From positions 1,116,001-1,180,000 of the forward strand of contig NZ_FUZA01000002.1 of assembly GCF_900167945.1 (NCBI RefSeq): a stretch of 64,000 nt of DNA. Direction: 5' to 3'. The DNA comes from Dyadobacter psychrophilus (GTDB lineage Bacteria; Bacteroidota; Bacteroidia; Cytophagales; Spirosomataceae). The notes beneath the pieces were generated by a model. The model was given only the letters and a program-made list of their open reading frames with translations, made no database searches and was not told where the DNA came from. Positions 38,240 to 47,544 of the stretch are shown here, in pieces; position 1 is the first letter of the stretch, and each line of letters opens with the position of its first letter. Position numbers and translations under genes: made by a program.

Positions 38240-41200
38240 ATGTTAAAGAAATTCATAAAATATTGCTTCATATGGCCGCTTGGCGGTGCTTTACTGGCCT
38301 CGTGCGCCGGCAAAGCGGATCTGCCGGATGACGTCGCCGCAGAAATGTCGACGTTAAAGGAGCCTATTGATTATACTTATGACGTCAAACCGATTCTTTC
38401 AGACCGTTGCTTTGCTTGCCACGGTCCGGATGCCAATCACCAGAAGGCCGGCCTGCGACTGGACCTTGCCAATGCTGCTTACGAAAAGGAGACTGAGAGC
38501 GGGCTGAAAGCGATCAAACCAGGTAACTCGGATAAAAGTGAACTCGTGCACCGGATACTTTCAACTGATCCGGAAATATTAATGCCCACACCAGAATCAC
38601 ATTTGTCGCTGACTGCGCGGGAAAAAGCGATTTTAGTAAAATGGGTGGAAGAAGGTGCCGAGTATAAACCGCACTGGGCATTCACCCGCGTAGAAAAACC
38701 TAAGGTTCCAAAAGTTAAAAATGAAGGTTGGGTCAAGAACGATATCGACCGTTTCATTCTCAGCAAGCTCGAAGAAAAAGGAGTCAAACCAGCACCGGAA
38801 GCGGAAAAGACAACATTGCTGCGCAGGGCTTACCTGGACATTACCGGCTTGCCGCCCACACCCGAAGAAGTAAAAGCATTCCTCGCAGACAAATCGCCGG
38901 AAGCTTACGAAAATGTGGTTGACAAACTGCTGGCTTCACCGCATTATGGCGAGCATATGGCCGTTTCCTGGCTCGATGCGGCACGTTATGCGGACACACA
39001 CGGTTACCAGGACGATGGCATGCGCACCGCGTGGCCATTCCGCGACTGGGTGATCAAATCTTTTAACCAAAACCAACCTTATGACCAGTTCGTAACCTGG
39101 CAGCTTGCAGGGGACATGTTGCCAAAACCTACTCGGGATCAGATGGTTGCGACAGGCTTCAATCGTATGCACCAGCAAAGTCAGGAGGGCGGGATTATTC
39201 CTGAAGAATACCGGACGGCTTATGTGATGGACCGCGTGGATACTTTTGGTAAAACATTCCTGGGCATCAGCGTAGAATGTGCCCGCTGCCACGACCACAA
39301 ATACGACCCGATCAGCCATAAGGATTACTATTCGCTGTATTCATTTTTTAATAATAACAATGAAAACGGCCAGATCCCTTACAATGGGGAAGCCAGCCCA
39401 AGCATAACATTGCCAACACCCGAAGCGGACGCCAAGCTGAAATTCATACATGCCAATCTTTCCAAAGAGAAAACGGAAAGAGAAAAACGTATTGCCATAG
39501 CGGAGCAAAATTTTCAAAACTGGCTTGTAACCGCAGAAACTAACCCTGAAAAAGCACTGCTTCCTGCTTCCAAAGATCTGGTGGGCCATTTCACATTTGA
39601 CGAGCCAAAAGGGAAAGAATTCCAAAACCTCGCTGATCCGAAGCACATGGCAAAATCCGAAGGCGATGACAGCCTTTCTAATGTGTCCTCACGTCCCGGG
39701 AAAATTGGCAAAGCGCGCTATATGTATGGCGAGAATTCGGTGGGTTTTGGCGACAAATTTGCGTTTTTCGAGCGCAATCAGCCTTTCAGCATCAGTATAT
39801 GGCTTAATCTGCATGATCCTGCTGTCAGCGGCTCGCTTATTCACAAGTCCAACGGCGTCATGAATGGTTATCGTGGCTGGAATATTTTCAGGGAAAAAGA
39901 CGGGCGTATAAGGCTGATGATGAGCCACGTATGGCCTGAAAATGCGATTGAATTACAGACGGTCGAAAAATTCCCGATGAACAAATGGACGCAGATCGGC
40001 TTTTCTTACGACGGTATGAGCAAGGCCAATGGTTTGAAATTGTATATCAATGGACAGCCCGCCAAAGTAGTCGTGTACAATGATAACCTCACCGAAAGTA
40101 TTCTTTACGGAAAAAACAAAACAAACTGGTATGTGGACAAGCTCAATATCGGCCGCCTGTCTGATCAGCGCACCAAAAATTTTGAAGTAGATGAATTCAA
40201 GATCTACACAAGGTCACTGACAACCTTGGAAATGATGGGTCTTTATACATTGAAAAATGAATTGATAACAGCCATAAAAACACCCGCAGCGACGCGTAAG
40301 CCAGCTCAGTTGGCGGCTTTAAAGGAATATTATTTCAATAATGTTGATCCGGAATTCACAAAACACCTGGCCGAAAGCAGGAAGCTGATCGGGGAGGAGA
40401 CGGAAATTTTGGATAAGGAAATTGACGTGATGGTGATGAAGGAGCGCAAGTTTCCGCGGAAAGCGTTCATTCTCAATCGCGGCGCTTACGATGCGCCGGG
40501 CAAGCCGGTTAACCCGGATACGCCTGATAGTTTCTTTAAAATACCTAAGAGTTTTCCTAAAAACAGGCTGGGATTGGCCAAATGGCTGCTACATGAAGAC
40601 CATCCGCTTTTTACCCGCGTAACCGTGAACCGTTTCTGGATGATGTATTTTGGCAAAGGTCTTGTGGTGTCCAGCGATGACTTCGGTAACCAGGGTGAAC
40701 TGCCTACGCATCCGCAACTGCTTGATTATCTCGCGGCCACTTTCCGTCAATCGAATTGGAATGTAAAGGCCATGCAGAAATTGATCGTGACCTCGGCCAC
40801 TTACAGGCAGTCGTCCAACGGAAATCCCGAAATGCGCGAGAGTGATCCGGATAACAGACTGTATGCCCGCGGCCCGAGTTACCGAATGAGCGCGGAGCAG
40901 ATCAGGGACAATGCACTGGCTTCCAGTAGTTTGCTCACGCCAAGAATAGGGGGCAAAAGCGCATATCCATATCAGCCAAACGGCCTTTGGGAAGCATTAG
41001 CCACCAGAAATGAAGTCGTTTACAAGCAGCAGCACGGCGATAGTTTGTACAGGCGCAGCTTGTATACAGTCTGGAAACGCAGCTCGCCGCCGCCGATGAT
41101 GCTGAATTTCGATGCAGCGGAAAGGCATTTTTGTATTACTAAAAGACAGAAAACGAGCACGCCACTCCAAGCATTGGTTGTCATGAATGATCCGCAGTTT

Positions 41201-41503
41201 GTAGAGGCCTCGCGCGTGCTGGCGCAGCAAATGCTGAAAAAAGGCAAGACGCTGGATGAACAACTTTCCTATGCTTTCACGGCACTCACGAGCAGGCCGC
41301 CAAGCAAGAAGGAGATGTCCATTTTGAAAGAACTTTATGAAGAGGAATATTCGGATTTCAGCAAAAATCCGAAGCGTGTGAAGGAAGTGCTATCTACCGG
41401 GGAATATCCTGTGGACAAAATGCTGGATCCTGCGCAGGTTGCTGCGGGAACAATCGTGGCCAGTACGGTCATGAACTTTGACGAATTTTTGATCAAGCGA
41501 TAA
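38240..41503 (+). CDS. DUF1549/DUF1553 protein with cytochrome-c-like and LamG-like domains
   Basis: This is a 1087-residue exported protein; its leader has a cysteine (LLASCAGK) that fits a lipoprotein. A PSCyt1 domain (about 48-135) holds a CFACH heme-binding motif. DUF1549 (about 160-370) follows, with a second CXXCH (CARCHDHKYDPI). A concanavalin/LamG-type domain (about 460-650, LVGHFTFDEPKGKEF to KLNIGRLSDQRT) may bind carbohydrate. DUF1553 (about 790-1045) ends the protein, with HPLFTRVTVNRFW and KRQKTSTPLQALVVMNDPQF. This domain set is best known from planctomycetes, where it sits beside DUF1501 genes; its activity is unknown. Here it follows susCD, and the DUF1501 gene starts 10 bases later. 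Confidence 0.9.
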   Translation: MLKKFIKYCFIWPLGGALLASCAGKADLPDDVAAEMSTLKEPIDYTYDVKPILSDRCFACHGPDANHQKAGLRLDLANAAYEKETESGLKAIKPGNSDKSELVHRILSTDPEILMPTPESHLSLTAREKAILVKWVEEGAEYKPHWAFTRVEKPKVPKVKNEGWVKNDIDRFILSKLEEKGVKPAPEAEKTTLLRRAYLDITGLPPTPEEVKAFLADKSPEAYENVVDKLLASPHYGEHMAVSWLDAARYADTHGYQDDGMRTAWPFRDWVIKSFNQNQPYDQFVTWQLAGDMLPKPTRDQMVATGFNRMHQQSQEGGIIPEEYRTAYVMDRVDTFGKTFLGISVECARCHDHKYDPISHKDYYSLYSFFNNNNENGQIPYNGEASPSITLPTPEADAKLKFIHANLSKEKTEREKRIAIAEQNFQNWLVTAETNPEKALLPASKDLVGHFTFDEPKGKEFQNLADPKHMAKSEGDDSLSNVSSRPGKIGKARYMYGENSVGFGDKFAFFERNQPFSISIWLNLHDPAVSGSLIHKSNGVMNGYRGWNIFREKDGRIRLMMSHVWPENAIELQTVEKFPMNKWTQIGFSYDGMSKANGLKLYINGQPAKVVVYNDNLTESILYGKNKTNWYVDKLNIGRLSDQRTKNFEVDEFKIYTRSLTTLEMMGLYTLKNELITAIKTPAATRKPAQLAALKEYYFNNVDPEFTKHLAESRKLIGEETEILDKEIDVMVMKERKFPRKAFILNRGAYDAPGKPVNPDTPDSFFKIPKSFPKNRLGLAKWLLHEDHPLFTRVTVNRFWMMYFGKGLVVSSDDFGNQGELPTHPQLLDYLAATFRQSNWNVKAMQKLIVTSATYRQSSNGNPEMRESDPDNRLYARGPSYRMSAEQIRDNALASSSLLTPRIGGKSAYPYQPNGLWEALATRNEVVYKQQHGDSLYRRSLYTVWKRSSPPPMMLNFDAAERHFCITKRQKTSTPLQALVVMNDPQFVEASRVLAQQMLKKGKTLDEQLSYAFTALTSRPPSKKEMSILKELYEEEYSDFSKNPKRVKEVLSTGEYPVDKMLDPAQVAAGTIVASTVMNFDEFLIKR

Positions 41504-41513
41504 AGAAACAGTT

Positions 41514-42992
41514 ATGAGCTTTTACAGAGAACTTGAAAACCATGTGCACGAGCAGTTAAGCCGACGAAATTTCTTGTCAAAAACGAGCCTTGGATTGGGA
41601 GCGGCTGCCATGGCTTCCCTATTGAATGCGGATGATTCGATGGCGAAGAAGATTGCTTCCGGAACGCCGGAAGGCGCTTCATTGCCATTGGGTAAGCCAC
41701 ACTTTGCGCCCAAAGCGAAGCGGATTATTTATCTGTTCCAAAGCGGCGCACCTTCGCAGCTCGAACTGTTTGACTATAAGCCCAAATTGGAACAAATGTG
41801 GGGCCAGGATCTGCCCGAATCGGTGCGGAAAGGGCAAAGGCTGACGGGTATGACGGCCGGACAAAGCAGCTTTCCGCTGGCAGCATCCAAATATAAATTT
41901 GCCAAATACGGAGCCAATGATATGATGATCAGTGAGTTGATGCCTTACACGTCCAGCATTGTGGATGATGTGACCTTCATCCGCTCCATGCATACCGAAG
42001 CCATTAACCACGATCCTGCGGTAACATTCTTCCAAACCGGAAGCCAGCAGGGCGGACGTCCTTCGTGGGGATCGTGGATCAGTTACGGGCTTGGTTCCGA
42101 CAACCAGAACATGCCTTCCTTTGTGGTGTTGCTTTCCAAAGGCCGCGCCGGGGACCAGCCGCTTTATGCCAAGTTATGGAGCAATGGTTTTCTGCCATCT
42201 GTGCACCAGGGCGTCGTTTTTCGCTCCGGGCCGGACCCGGTTTTTTATCTCAATAATCCCGAGGGCATTGACAAAACAAGCCGCAGGAGAATGCTGAATT
42301 CGCTGGTGAAATTGCAGCAAGCGCAGTTTGAAAAAATCCTGGACCCTGAGGTGAATTACCGGATGGCGCAATACGAAATGGCTTACCGCATGCAAACCGC
42401 CGTTCCCGAAACGATGGACATTTCCAAAGAGCCGGATTACATTTTTGACCTTTATGGCGAAGAATCGCGCAAGCCCGGAACATTTGCCGCCAACTGCCTG
42501 CTGGCGCGCAAGCTAATTGAAAAGGACGTAAAGTTCGTACAGCTTTATCACCAGGGTTGGGACCAGCACGGTAATTTGCCGAATGACATTAAAACCATGG
42601 CAAAAAGCGTGGATCAGGCTTCTGCTGCATTGATTAAGGATTTGAAACAAAGGGGGTTACTGGATGAAACGCTGGTGGTTTGGGGAGGAGAATTCGGACG
42701 CGGGGCCTATTCGCAGGGCAAGCTTACCAAAGACAATTACGGCCGCGACCACCATCCGAGAAGCTTTACGATCTGGATGGCAGGAGCGGGCGTTAAAAAA
42801 GGTTTTGTTTTTGGAGAAACCGACGAATTCGGTTATAATGTGGTTAAAGACCCTGTGCATGTGCATGATTTTCAGGCAACTGTGATGCATTTGCTGGGCC
42901 TTGACCACGAGCAGCTGATCTTCAAACACCAGGGCCGCCGCTATCGCCTCACCGACGTGCACGGCAAAGTTGTGAAACCCATTTTGACTTAG
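41514..42992 (+). CDS. DUF1501 protein with Tat-type signal, alkaline-phosphatase/sulfatase-like fold expected
   Basis: This 492-residue protein has a twin-arginine-like leader (LSRRNFLSKTSLGLGAAAMA). The DUF1501 core has RIIYLFQSGAPSQLELFDYK, a metal-site-like FIRSMHTEAINHDPAVTFFQ, VQLYHQGWDQHGNLPNDIK, VVWGGEFGRGAYSQG and GRDHHPRSFTIWMAGAG. The positions of the acidic and His residues resemble the alkaline phosphatase superfamily, in which sulfatases also belong. That relation is known for the family but catalysis is not shown. It nearly always accompanies DUF1553 genes, as here with a 10-base gap. A Tat leader fits folding with a metal cofactor before export. Confidence 0.9.
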   Translation: MSFYRELENHVHEQLSRRNFLSKTSLGLGAAAMASLLNADDSMAKKIASGTPEGASLPLGKPHFAPKAKRIIYLFQSGAPSQLELFDYKPKLEQMWGQDLPESVRKGQRLTGMTAGQSSFPLAASKYKFAKYGANDMMISELMPYTSSIVDDVTFIRSMHTEAINHDPAVTFFQTGSQQGGRPSWGSWISYGLGSDNQNMPSFVVLLSKGRAGDQPLYAKLWSNGFLPSVHQGVVFRSGPDPVFYLNNPEGIDKTSRRRMLNSLVKLQQAQFEKILDPEVNYRMAQYEMAYRMQTAVPETMDISKEPDYIFDLYGEESRKPGTFAANCLLARKLIEKDVKFVQLYHQGWDQHGNLPNDIKTMAKSVDQASAALIKDLKQRGLLDETLVVWGGEFGRGAYSQGKLTKDNYGRDHHPRSFTIWMAGAGVKKGFVFGETDEFGYNVVKDPVHVHDFQATVMHLLGLDHEQLIFKHQGRRYRLTDVHGKVVKPILT

Positions 42993-43019
42993 ATAAAGGC
43001 ACGATTCACGTGCCTTTAT
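42993..43019. terminator. Terminator hairpin between convergent DUF1501 and permease genes
   Basis: ATAAAGGCACG (42993-43003) and CGTGCCTTTAT (43009-43019) form a perfect 11-bp stem with a 5-base loop. It begins right after the DUF1501 stop and overlaps the permease stop codon (43016-43018), so one element may serve both genes. The T-run is short on either strand. Confidence 0.7.
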
Positions 43020-45640
43020 TCACTTCTTAAACTCTTTACGGGATCCAAAAGTGCGGCTTTAATGGCCTGGTAACTCACTGTAAGCAACGTTATTCCCAAA
43101 GCGCCGAGCCCGGTTAATGCAAATATCCACCAGGAAATTTCTGTATGATATTTATAGTTTTTCAACCAGTCGCTCATGACATACCAGGAAATGGGGATGG
43201 AAACGAGACAGGAAATGATAACCAGCAGCACAAAATCCTTCGAAAGCATGCCCCACAGATTGGCAACCGATGCGCCCAGCACTTTGCGGATGCCGATTTC
43301 TTTGGTGCGCTGCTCAGCTACGAACGATGCCAGACCGAATAGTCCGAGACAGGAAATGAAGATCGCAAGTATCGCGAAAAAACTGGCCAGCTTGCCGATC
43401 CGCTCTTCGGTTCCAAACTTTTTAGAATATTCCTCGTCGGCAAAACTGTAAGTAAAAGGACTGCCCGGATTATATTTTTTAAATACACTTTCAACCTTTC
43501 CAATTGCCTCGCTTGCGCTGATATCCGGCGTAAGTCTGATGTTAATGACCGAAATGTTCCGATAATTGACGACAAAAAATGACGGACTCACAGGCGAGAA
43601 GGGATTCTCTTTTATCATATCCTTTACCACACCGATGATCTTATATTGCCTGCCGCTGGCCCTTACAAAAGAATCGAGCGGTTTTTTCAGGTTCATCAAT
43701 TTTGCGGCCGATTCGTTCAGGATCATGGCTGAGGAATCCGTTGAGAATGTTCTTGAAAAATCGCGGCCCTGCAATATTTGCCAGCCAATGGTTTTGCCGT
43801 AATCATGCGTGACGGAATTGTGCATGACCAGCGGTTGCGTGTCAGGACTTTTTCCTTCCCAGGAAATATCCGTAGTGCCGCCATCCTGAGTGGTAATTAC
43901 GCCGGAAGACTGGGCCATTTCCTTCACCGCGCCGGTGTTGAGCAGATCTAGCCGCAGTGCCTCATAATGTTGCAAAAGCTCAGGCGTGTTCATTTTAACT
44001 TCGATCAGCCCGTTTTTGCTGTATCCGACAGGGCGATTTTTGGCAAACTGAATCTGTCTGAAAATGATGATAGTGCCGATAATGAGCGTAACCGAAACTG
44101 TAAACTGCATTACAACGAGCACTTTACGCGGAATCGCAGCGAAGCGTCCGGCCGAAAATCTGCCTTTGAGGACTTTTAATGGTTGGAAAGAGGATAAATA
44201 GATCGCGGGATAACTGCCTGCAATAATGCCGGTTACCAAACTGAAACCAAGTCCCAGCAACCAAAAATAAGGATTCAACCATAAAATGGACATTTGCTTC
44301 TGCGCAACTTCATTGAAAAAAGGTAATGCAGCCGCTGCCAGAAACACAGAGAGAACGAATGCAAAAAGTACAACCAGCAGCGATTCGCTGAAAAACTGAC
44401 TGATCAGCTGTCCTCTGAGCGAACCGATCGCTTTTCGGATGCCCACTTCTTTGGCGCGTTTCTCTGACCTTGCTGTGCTTAGATTCATAAAATTGATGCA
44501 GGCCAGCAGCAAAACGAACACGCCGATGATGCCAAACAGCCAGACAAACTGAATTAATCCGCCCGTATTTACGCCGTTTTTGAAGTCGCCGTACAAGTGC
44601 CATTTGTTCATGGGATGCAGGAAAAATTCAGGTTTGTAACGCGGTGGGTCATCCATTTTTGTTCTGATTTCCCTGATTTTGGCCGAAACCTGTTCAGGGT
44701 CGGCGCCATCTTTCAGCTGCGCGTAAATCTGGTAACTGTTGCTATCCCAATCATTTTCAATGGATTTGGCATAAGGATCATTATTGAGAAGCAACTCCCA
44801 GGGCGTGATATACAGCGTTTCTTTAAATGTGCTGTTGTTTGGAAAATCCTCATAAACACCTGTGACCTTTACATTAACCTTATTATCAATTTTCACAAGC
44901 TGATTAAGTGGATCCGCGTCTCCGAAAAGTGCCTTGGCCAGTGATTCGGAAAGTAAAATAGCGTTTGCATCGTCCAGCCCGTTGCGCGTTCCGGCGAGCA
45001 TGTTGACAGACATCATTTCCAAAAAGTCAGGTTCAACGGAACTGCCTGTTTTCGCAAACTTATTATCGCCTGCCGCGAGAACCTGACTCAGGCGCTTCGA
45101 CATAACCACCGATTTGAAATCAGGATATTTGGTACGAAGCTCGCCTGCCAGCGGAATCGGCATCACATCATAAGTCGATTTTTCGACCTCGAATGTCACG
45201 AATTGGAACAGTTGCACTATACGGTCGTGATTTTTGTGATATTTATCAAAAGACACTTCGTCGTAAACCCAGAGACCGATGAGCATTGCAACGGCCATTC
45301 CCACGGACAATCCACCGATGTTGATCGCAGCATATCCTTTGTGTTTCAGGATGTTGCGTAAGGCAATTTTGAAATAGTTTTGTATCATAATATGGCTGAA
45401 TAGATAAGTTTTCGGATAGTCGTAGGATTTCTTTTTCCGGGTAAATGGCCTTAATAACTTCAACACGCTCAATGCGTAACGCCATTTTGCCCGCTTTGAA
45501 CCAGCAGTTTGCTGCCAATAAGCGAACATTTCCAGCAAATCGCCTTCCACTTCTTCGGCCGTGTTGGGGTCGGCCCACCAGCGTAGGAGGGTGGAGGCCC
45601 ATCGGGGCGGTTTGGCGAACTTGGGAGGGTTTTGGCTCAT
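43016..45640 (-). CDS. FtsX/MacB-type ABC transporter permease with N-terminal prefix domain (second pair)
   Basis: This protein of about 874 residues starts at 45640 (MSQNPPKFAKPPRW), overlapping the PadR stop in TAATG. The upstream in-frame start at 45685 would run back into PadR. It has the same short prefix domain as the first permease (PPRWASTLLRWWADPNTAEE to LLRPFTRKK). Two MacB/FtsX halves follow: GYAAINIGGLSVGMAVAMLI near 105, the helix block at about 375-500, ARSEKRAKEVGIRKAIGS, and the final block with EIGIRKVLGASVANL. No ATPase is linked. The two permeases share layout throughout and are clear paralogues. Confidence 0.88.
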   Translation of the reverse strand: MSQNPPKFAKPPRWASTLLRWWADPNTAEEVEGDLLEMFAYWQQTAGSKRAKWRYALSVLKLLRPFTRKKKSYDYPKTYLFSHIMIQNYFKIALRNILKHKGYAAINIGGLSVGMAVAMLIGLWVYDEVSFDKYHKNHDRIVQLFQFVTFEVEKSTYDVMPIPLAGELRTKYPDFKSVVMSKRLSQVLAAGDNKFAKTGSSVEPDFLEMMSVNMLAGTRNGLDDANAILLSESLAKALFGDADPLNQLVKIDNKVNVKVTGVYEDFPNNSTFKETLYITPWELLLNNDPYAKSIENDWDSNSYQIYAQLKDGADPEQVSAKIREIRTKMDDPPRYKPEFFLHPMNKWHLYGDFKNGVNTGGLIQFVWLFGIIGVFVLLLACINFMNLSTARSEKRAKEVGIRKAIGSLRGQLISQFFSESLLVVLFAFVLSVFLAAAALPFFNEVAQKQMSILWLNPYFWLLGLGFSLVTGIIAGSYPAIYLSSFQPLKVLKGRFSAGRFAAIPRKVLVVMQFTVSVTLIIGTIIIFRQIQFAKNRPVGYSKNGLIEVKMNTPELLQHYEALRLDLLNTGAVKEMAQSSGVITTQDGGTTDISWEGKSPDTQPLVMHNSVTHDYGKTIGWQILQGRDFSRTFSTDSSAMILNESAAKLMNLKKPLDSFVRASGRQYKIIGVVKDMIKENPFSPVSPSFFVVNYRNISVINIRLTPDISASEAIGKVESVFKKYNPGSPFTYSFADEEYSKKFGTEERIGKLASFFAILAIFISCLGLFGLASFVAEQRTKEIGIRKVLGASVANLWGMLSKDFVLLVIISCLVSIPISWYVMSDWLKNYKYHTEISWWIFALTGLGALGITLLTVSYQAIKAALLDPVKSLRSE

Positions 45641-45978
45641 TATATGCCCATTAATTGCAATGTCTGCGGCGGCAATGCATTCCAAAGCTCTTCGCGAACC
45701 TGCTTCACTTCCATTAATGCCTTGCGTCCCAATGCAGTTACAGTAAAAAAGCGCTTTCTGCGACCGCCGCGCTCGGCTGTTGCACCGCCCATGGATGAGG
45801 ATAGATAATGTTTTTCTTCGAGCCGCTGCAATGTGGTATGTACGGAGCTGAACCCCACAACGCGGCCCGTTTTTTGTTCCAATTCCTGTGTGACGGTTAC
45901 GGCGTATGCTTCTTCGCCCAGGATGGCGACGGTGAGTAAAATCACTTCTTCAAACTCCCCCAGAAAAGTTCGTTTCAT
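45640..45978 (-). CDS. PadR family transcriptional regulator (second pair)
   Basis: This 112-residue winged-helix protein matches the first PadR in layout: LGEFEEVILLTVAILGEEAY at the start, GFSSVHTTLQRLEEKHYLSS as recognition region, and the wing ERGGRRKRFFTVTALGRK. It is coupled to the permease by the TAATG overlap at 45638-45642. A near-perfect palindrome (45991-46014) lies 13 bases before its start and is a likely autoregulatory operator. Confidence 0.88.
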   Translation of the reverse strand: MKRTFLGEFEEVILLTVAILGEEAYAVTVTQELEQKTGRVVGFSSVHTTLQRLEEKHYLSSSMGGATAERGGRRKRFFTVTALGRKALMEVKQVREELWNALPPQTLQLMGI

Positions 45979-45990
45979 AGCAAGTTGTTA

Positions 45991-46014
45991 TTTGATACGA
46001 TAATGTCGATCAAA
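45991..46014. promoter_or_regulatory. Palindrome before the second PadR gene (candidate PadR operator)
   Basis: TTTGATACGA (45991-46000) and TCGATCAAA (46006-46014) are inverted copies with one extra base in the left arm, separated by TAATG. The site lies 13-36 bases upstream of the PadR start codon, where a bound repressor would block transcription. It is not seen before the first PadR gene. Confidence 0.55.
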
Positions 46015-46193
46015 TGTCGTGCCATTTTTTGAAAAGCCCTTTCTGAGGTTCCTAAGGAATATTTTCGAATAAATGAGTGCTAAAAATATGTTCGCTTTCG
46101 GACAACCGGCGTGCTAACACGGACAGCTGCCCGCTTGTAGGGTATGAATCGAAAATCTTCGTCTTTCTTAAAGAAAACTTCCAGACATATCTT

Positions 46194-47510
46194 ATGCAGA
46201 ACCGTCGCGAATTCATTAAGACAGGCCTTGTCGGAGCCGGCGCACTCACCACCTCAAATCTTTTTGCTTTCAATGGTCAGCCTAATGATAAGGTTGTGCT
46301 GGGCGTTATGGGCACGAACAGCCGAGGGGCATTTCTTACCAAAACTTTTGCCTCGATCCCTAATGTGGAGATCGGCTATATCTGCGATCCGGATGCGACT
46401 GTGCTTGCGAAAACCATTGCACAAGTTGAAAAACTGACTGGTAAGAAGCCGCAGGGTTTCAGCGATATCCGCAAAATGCTCGAAAAGAAAGACTTCGATG
46501 GAATGGCTATTGCTGCGCCCGATCACTGGCACGCGCCTGCTGCAATTATGGGTTTGCAAGCGGGAAAGCACGTGTATGTGGAAAAACCTTGCAGCCACAA
46601 CCCCAGGGAAGGGGAGTTGCTCGTAGAAGCAACCAACAAATACAAGAAGCTCGTACAAATGGGCAGCCAACGCAGGACATTCAGCAACGTGAAAGATATG
46701 ATCGCCAAGCTGCACGGCGGGGCGATCGGGCGGGTGTATTTTGCCAGAGGCTGGTATGTCAACAACCGCAAATCCATTGGAAAAGGGGTCGTCACCTCCG
46801 TTCCGCAGAATCTGGATTTTGATCTTTGGCAAGGTCCCGCGCCACGCCGAGAGTTTAAGGATAACCTTGTGCATTACAACTGGCACTGGTTCTGGAACTG
46901 GGGAACTGGCGAAGCATTGAACAACGGCACGCATGAGCTGGATGTGATCCGCTGGGGACTAAACGTCGACTATCCTACACAAGTGGTATCTGCTGGCGGG
47001 CGATTCCATTTTCAGGATGACTGGGAAACGCCTGACACGCAAACGATTACTTACAATTTTCCCAATAACACTGGCTGCACATGGGAAGGAAGAAGCTGCA
47101 ATGGTTACAATTCGGAGGATAGCGCCCGCGGAGTTATTTTTTATGGTGACAAAGGAACGATCGTTTATCCCGGCGCCAACAGTTACCAGATTTTCGACGG
47201 AGCCAATAAGCTGGTCTCCGAGGTGAAAGACGACACGCCCTTTGACGCCACCAACACCGTAAGCCCGTTGGAAAAGCTTGATGGACTGCATCTTGTGAAT
47301 TTCGTCGAAGCGATCCGGGAAAAAGAAAAGATCAATGCCCCCATTCTGGAAGGCCACAAATCCACTTTACTCCCGCAGCTTGGCAACATTGCTTATCGCG
47401 TAGGCCGCGCCCTGAAATGCGATCCTGCAAACGGGCACATTCTCAATGATAAGGAAGCGACGAAGTTGTGGTCGCGGGAGTATGCGAAGGGCTGGGATGT
47501 GATTGTATAA
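46194..47510 (+). CDS. Exported Gfo/Idh/MocA family oxidoreductase
   Basis: I place the start at 46194, which gives a protein of about 438 residues with a Tat-like leader (MQNRREFIKTGLVGAGAL). The dinucleotide-binding region follows (VVLGVMGTNSRGAFLTKTFA), then IAAPDHWHAPAAIMGLQAGK and the conserved EKP motif in VYVEKPCSHNPREG. The C-terminal half contains WHWFWNWGTGEALNNGTHEL, with the family's active-site His. These enzymes use tightly bound NAD(P) to oxidise or reduce sugars. Tat export would let the protein carry its cofactor to the periplasm. The gene for an exported TIM-barrel isomerase follows 34 bases later. Confidence 0.88.
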   Translation: MQNRREFIKTGLVGAGALTTSNLFAFNGQPNDKVVLGVMGTNSRGAFLTKTFASIPNVEIGYICDPDATVLAKTIAQVEKLTGKKPQGFSDIRKMLEKKDFDGMAIAAPDHWHAPAAIMGLQAGKHVYVEKPCSHNPREGELLVEATNKYKKLVQMGSQRRTFSNVKDMIAKLHGGAIGRVYFARGWYVNNRKSIGKGVVTSVPQNLDFDLWQGPAPRREFKDNLVHYNWHWFWNWGTGEALNNGTHELDVIRWGLNVDYPTQVVSAGGRFHFQDDWETPDTQTITYNFPNNTGCTWEGRSCNGYNSEDSARGVIFYGDKGTIVYPGANSYQIFDGANKLVSEVKDDTPFDATNTVSPLEKLDGLHLVNFVEAIREKEKINAPILEGHKSTLLPQLGNIAYRVGRALKCDPANGHILNDKEATKLWSREYAKGWDVIV

Positions 47511-47544
47511 TTTATCAAAGCATTATTTAACAAATGATTATAAA

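Noticed and set aside
31007..42992. Complete polysaccharide utilisation locus
   Set aside because: SusC and SusD are present but no glycoside hydrolase or polysaccharide lyase is seen, so I describe it only as a SusCD-type uptake locus.
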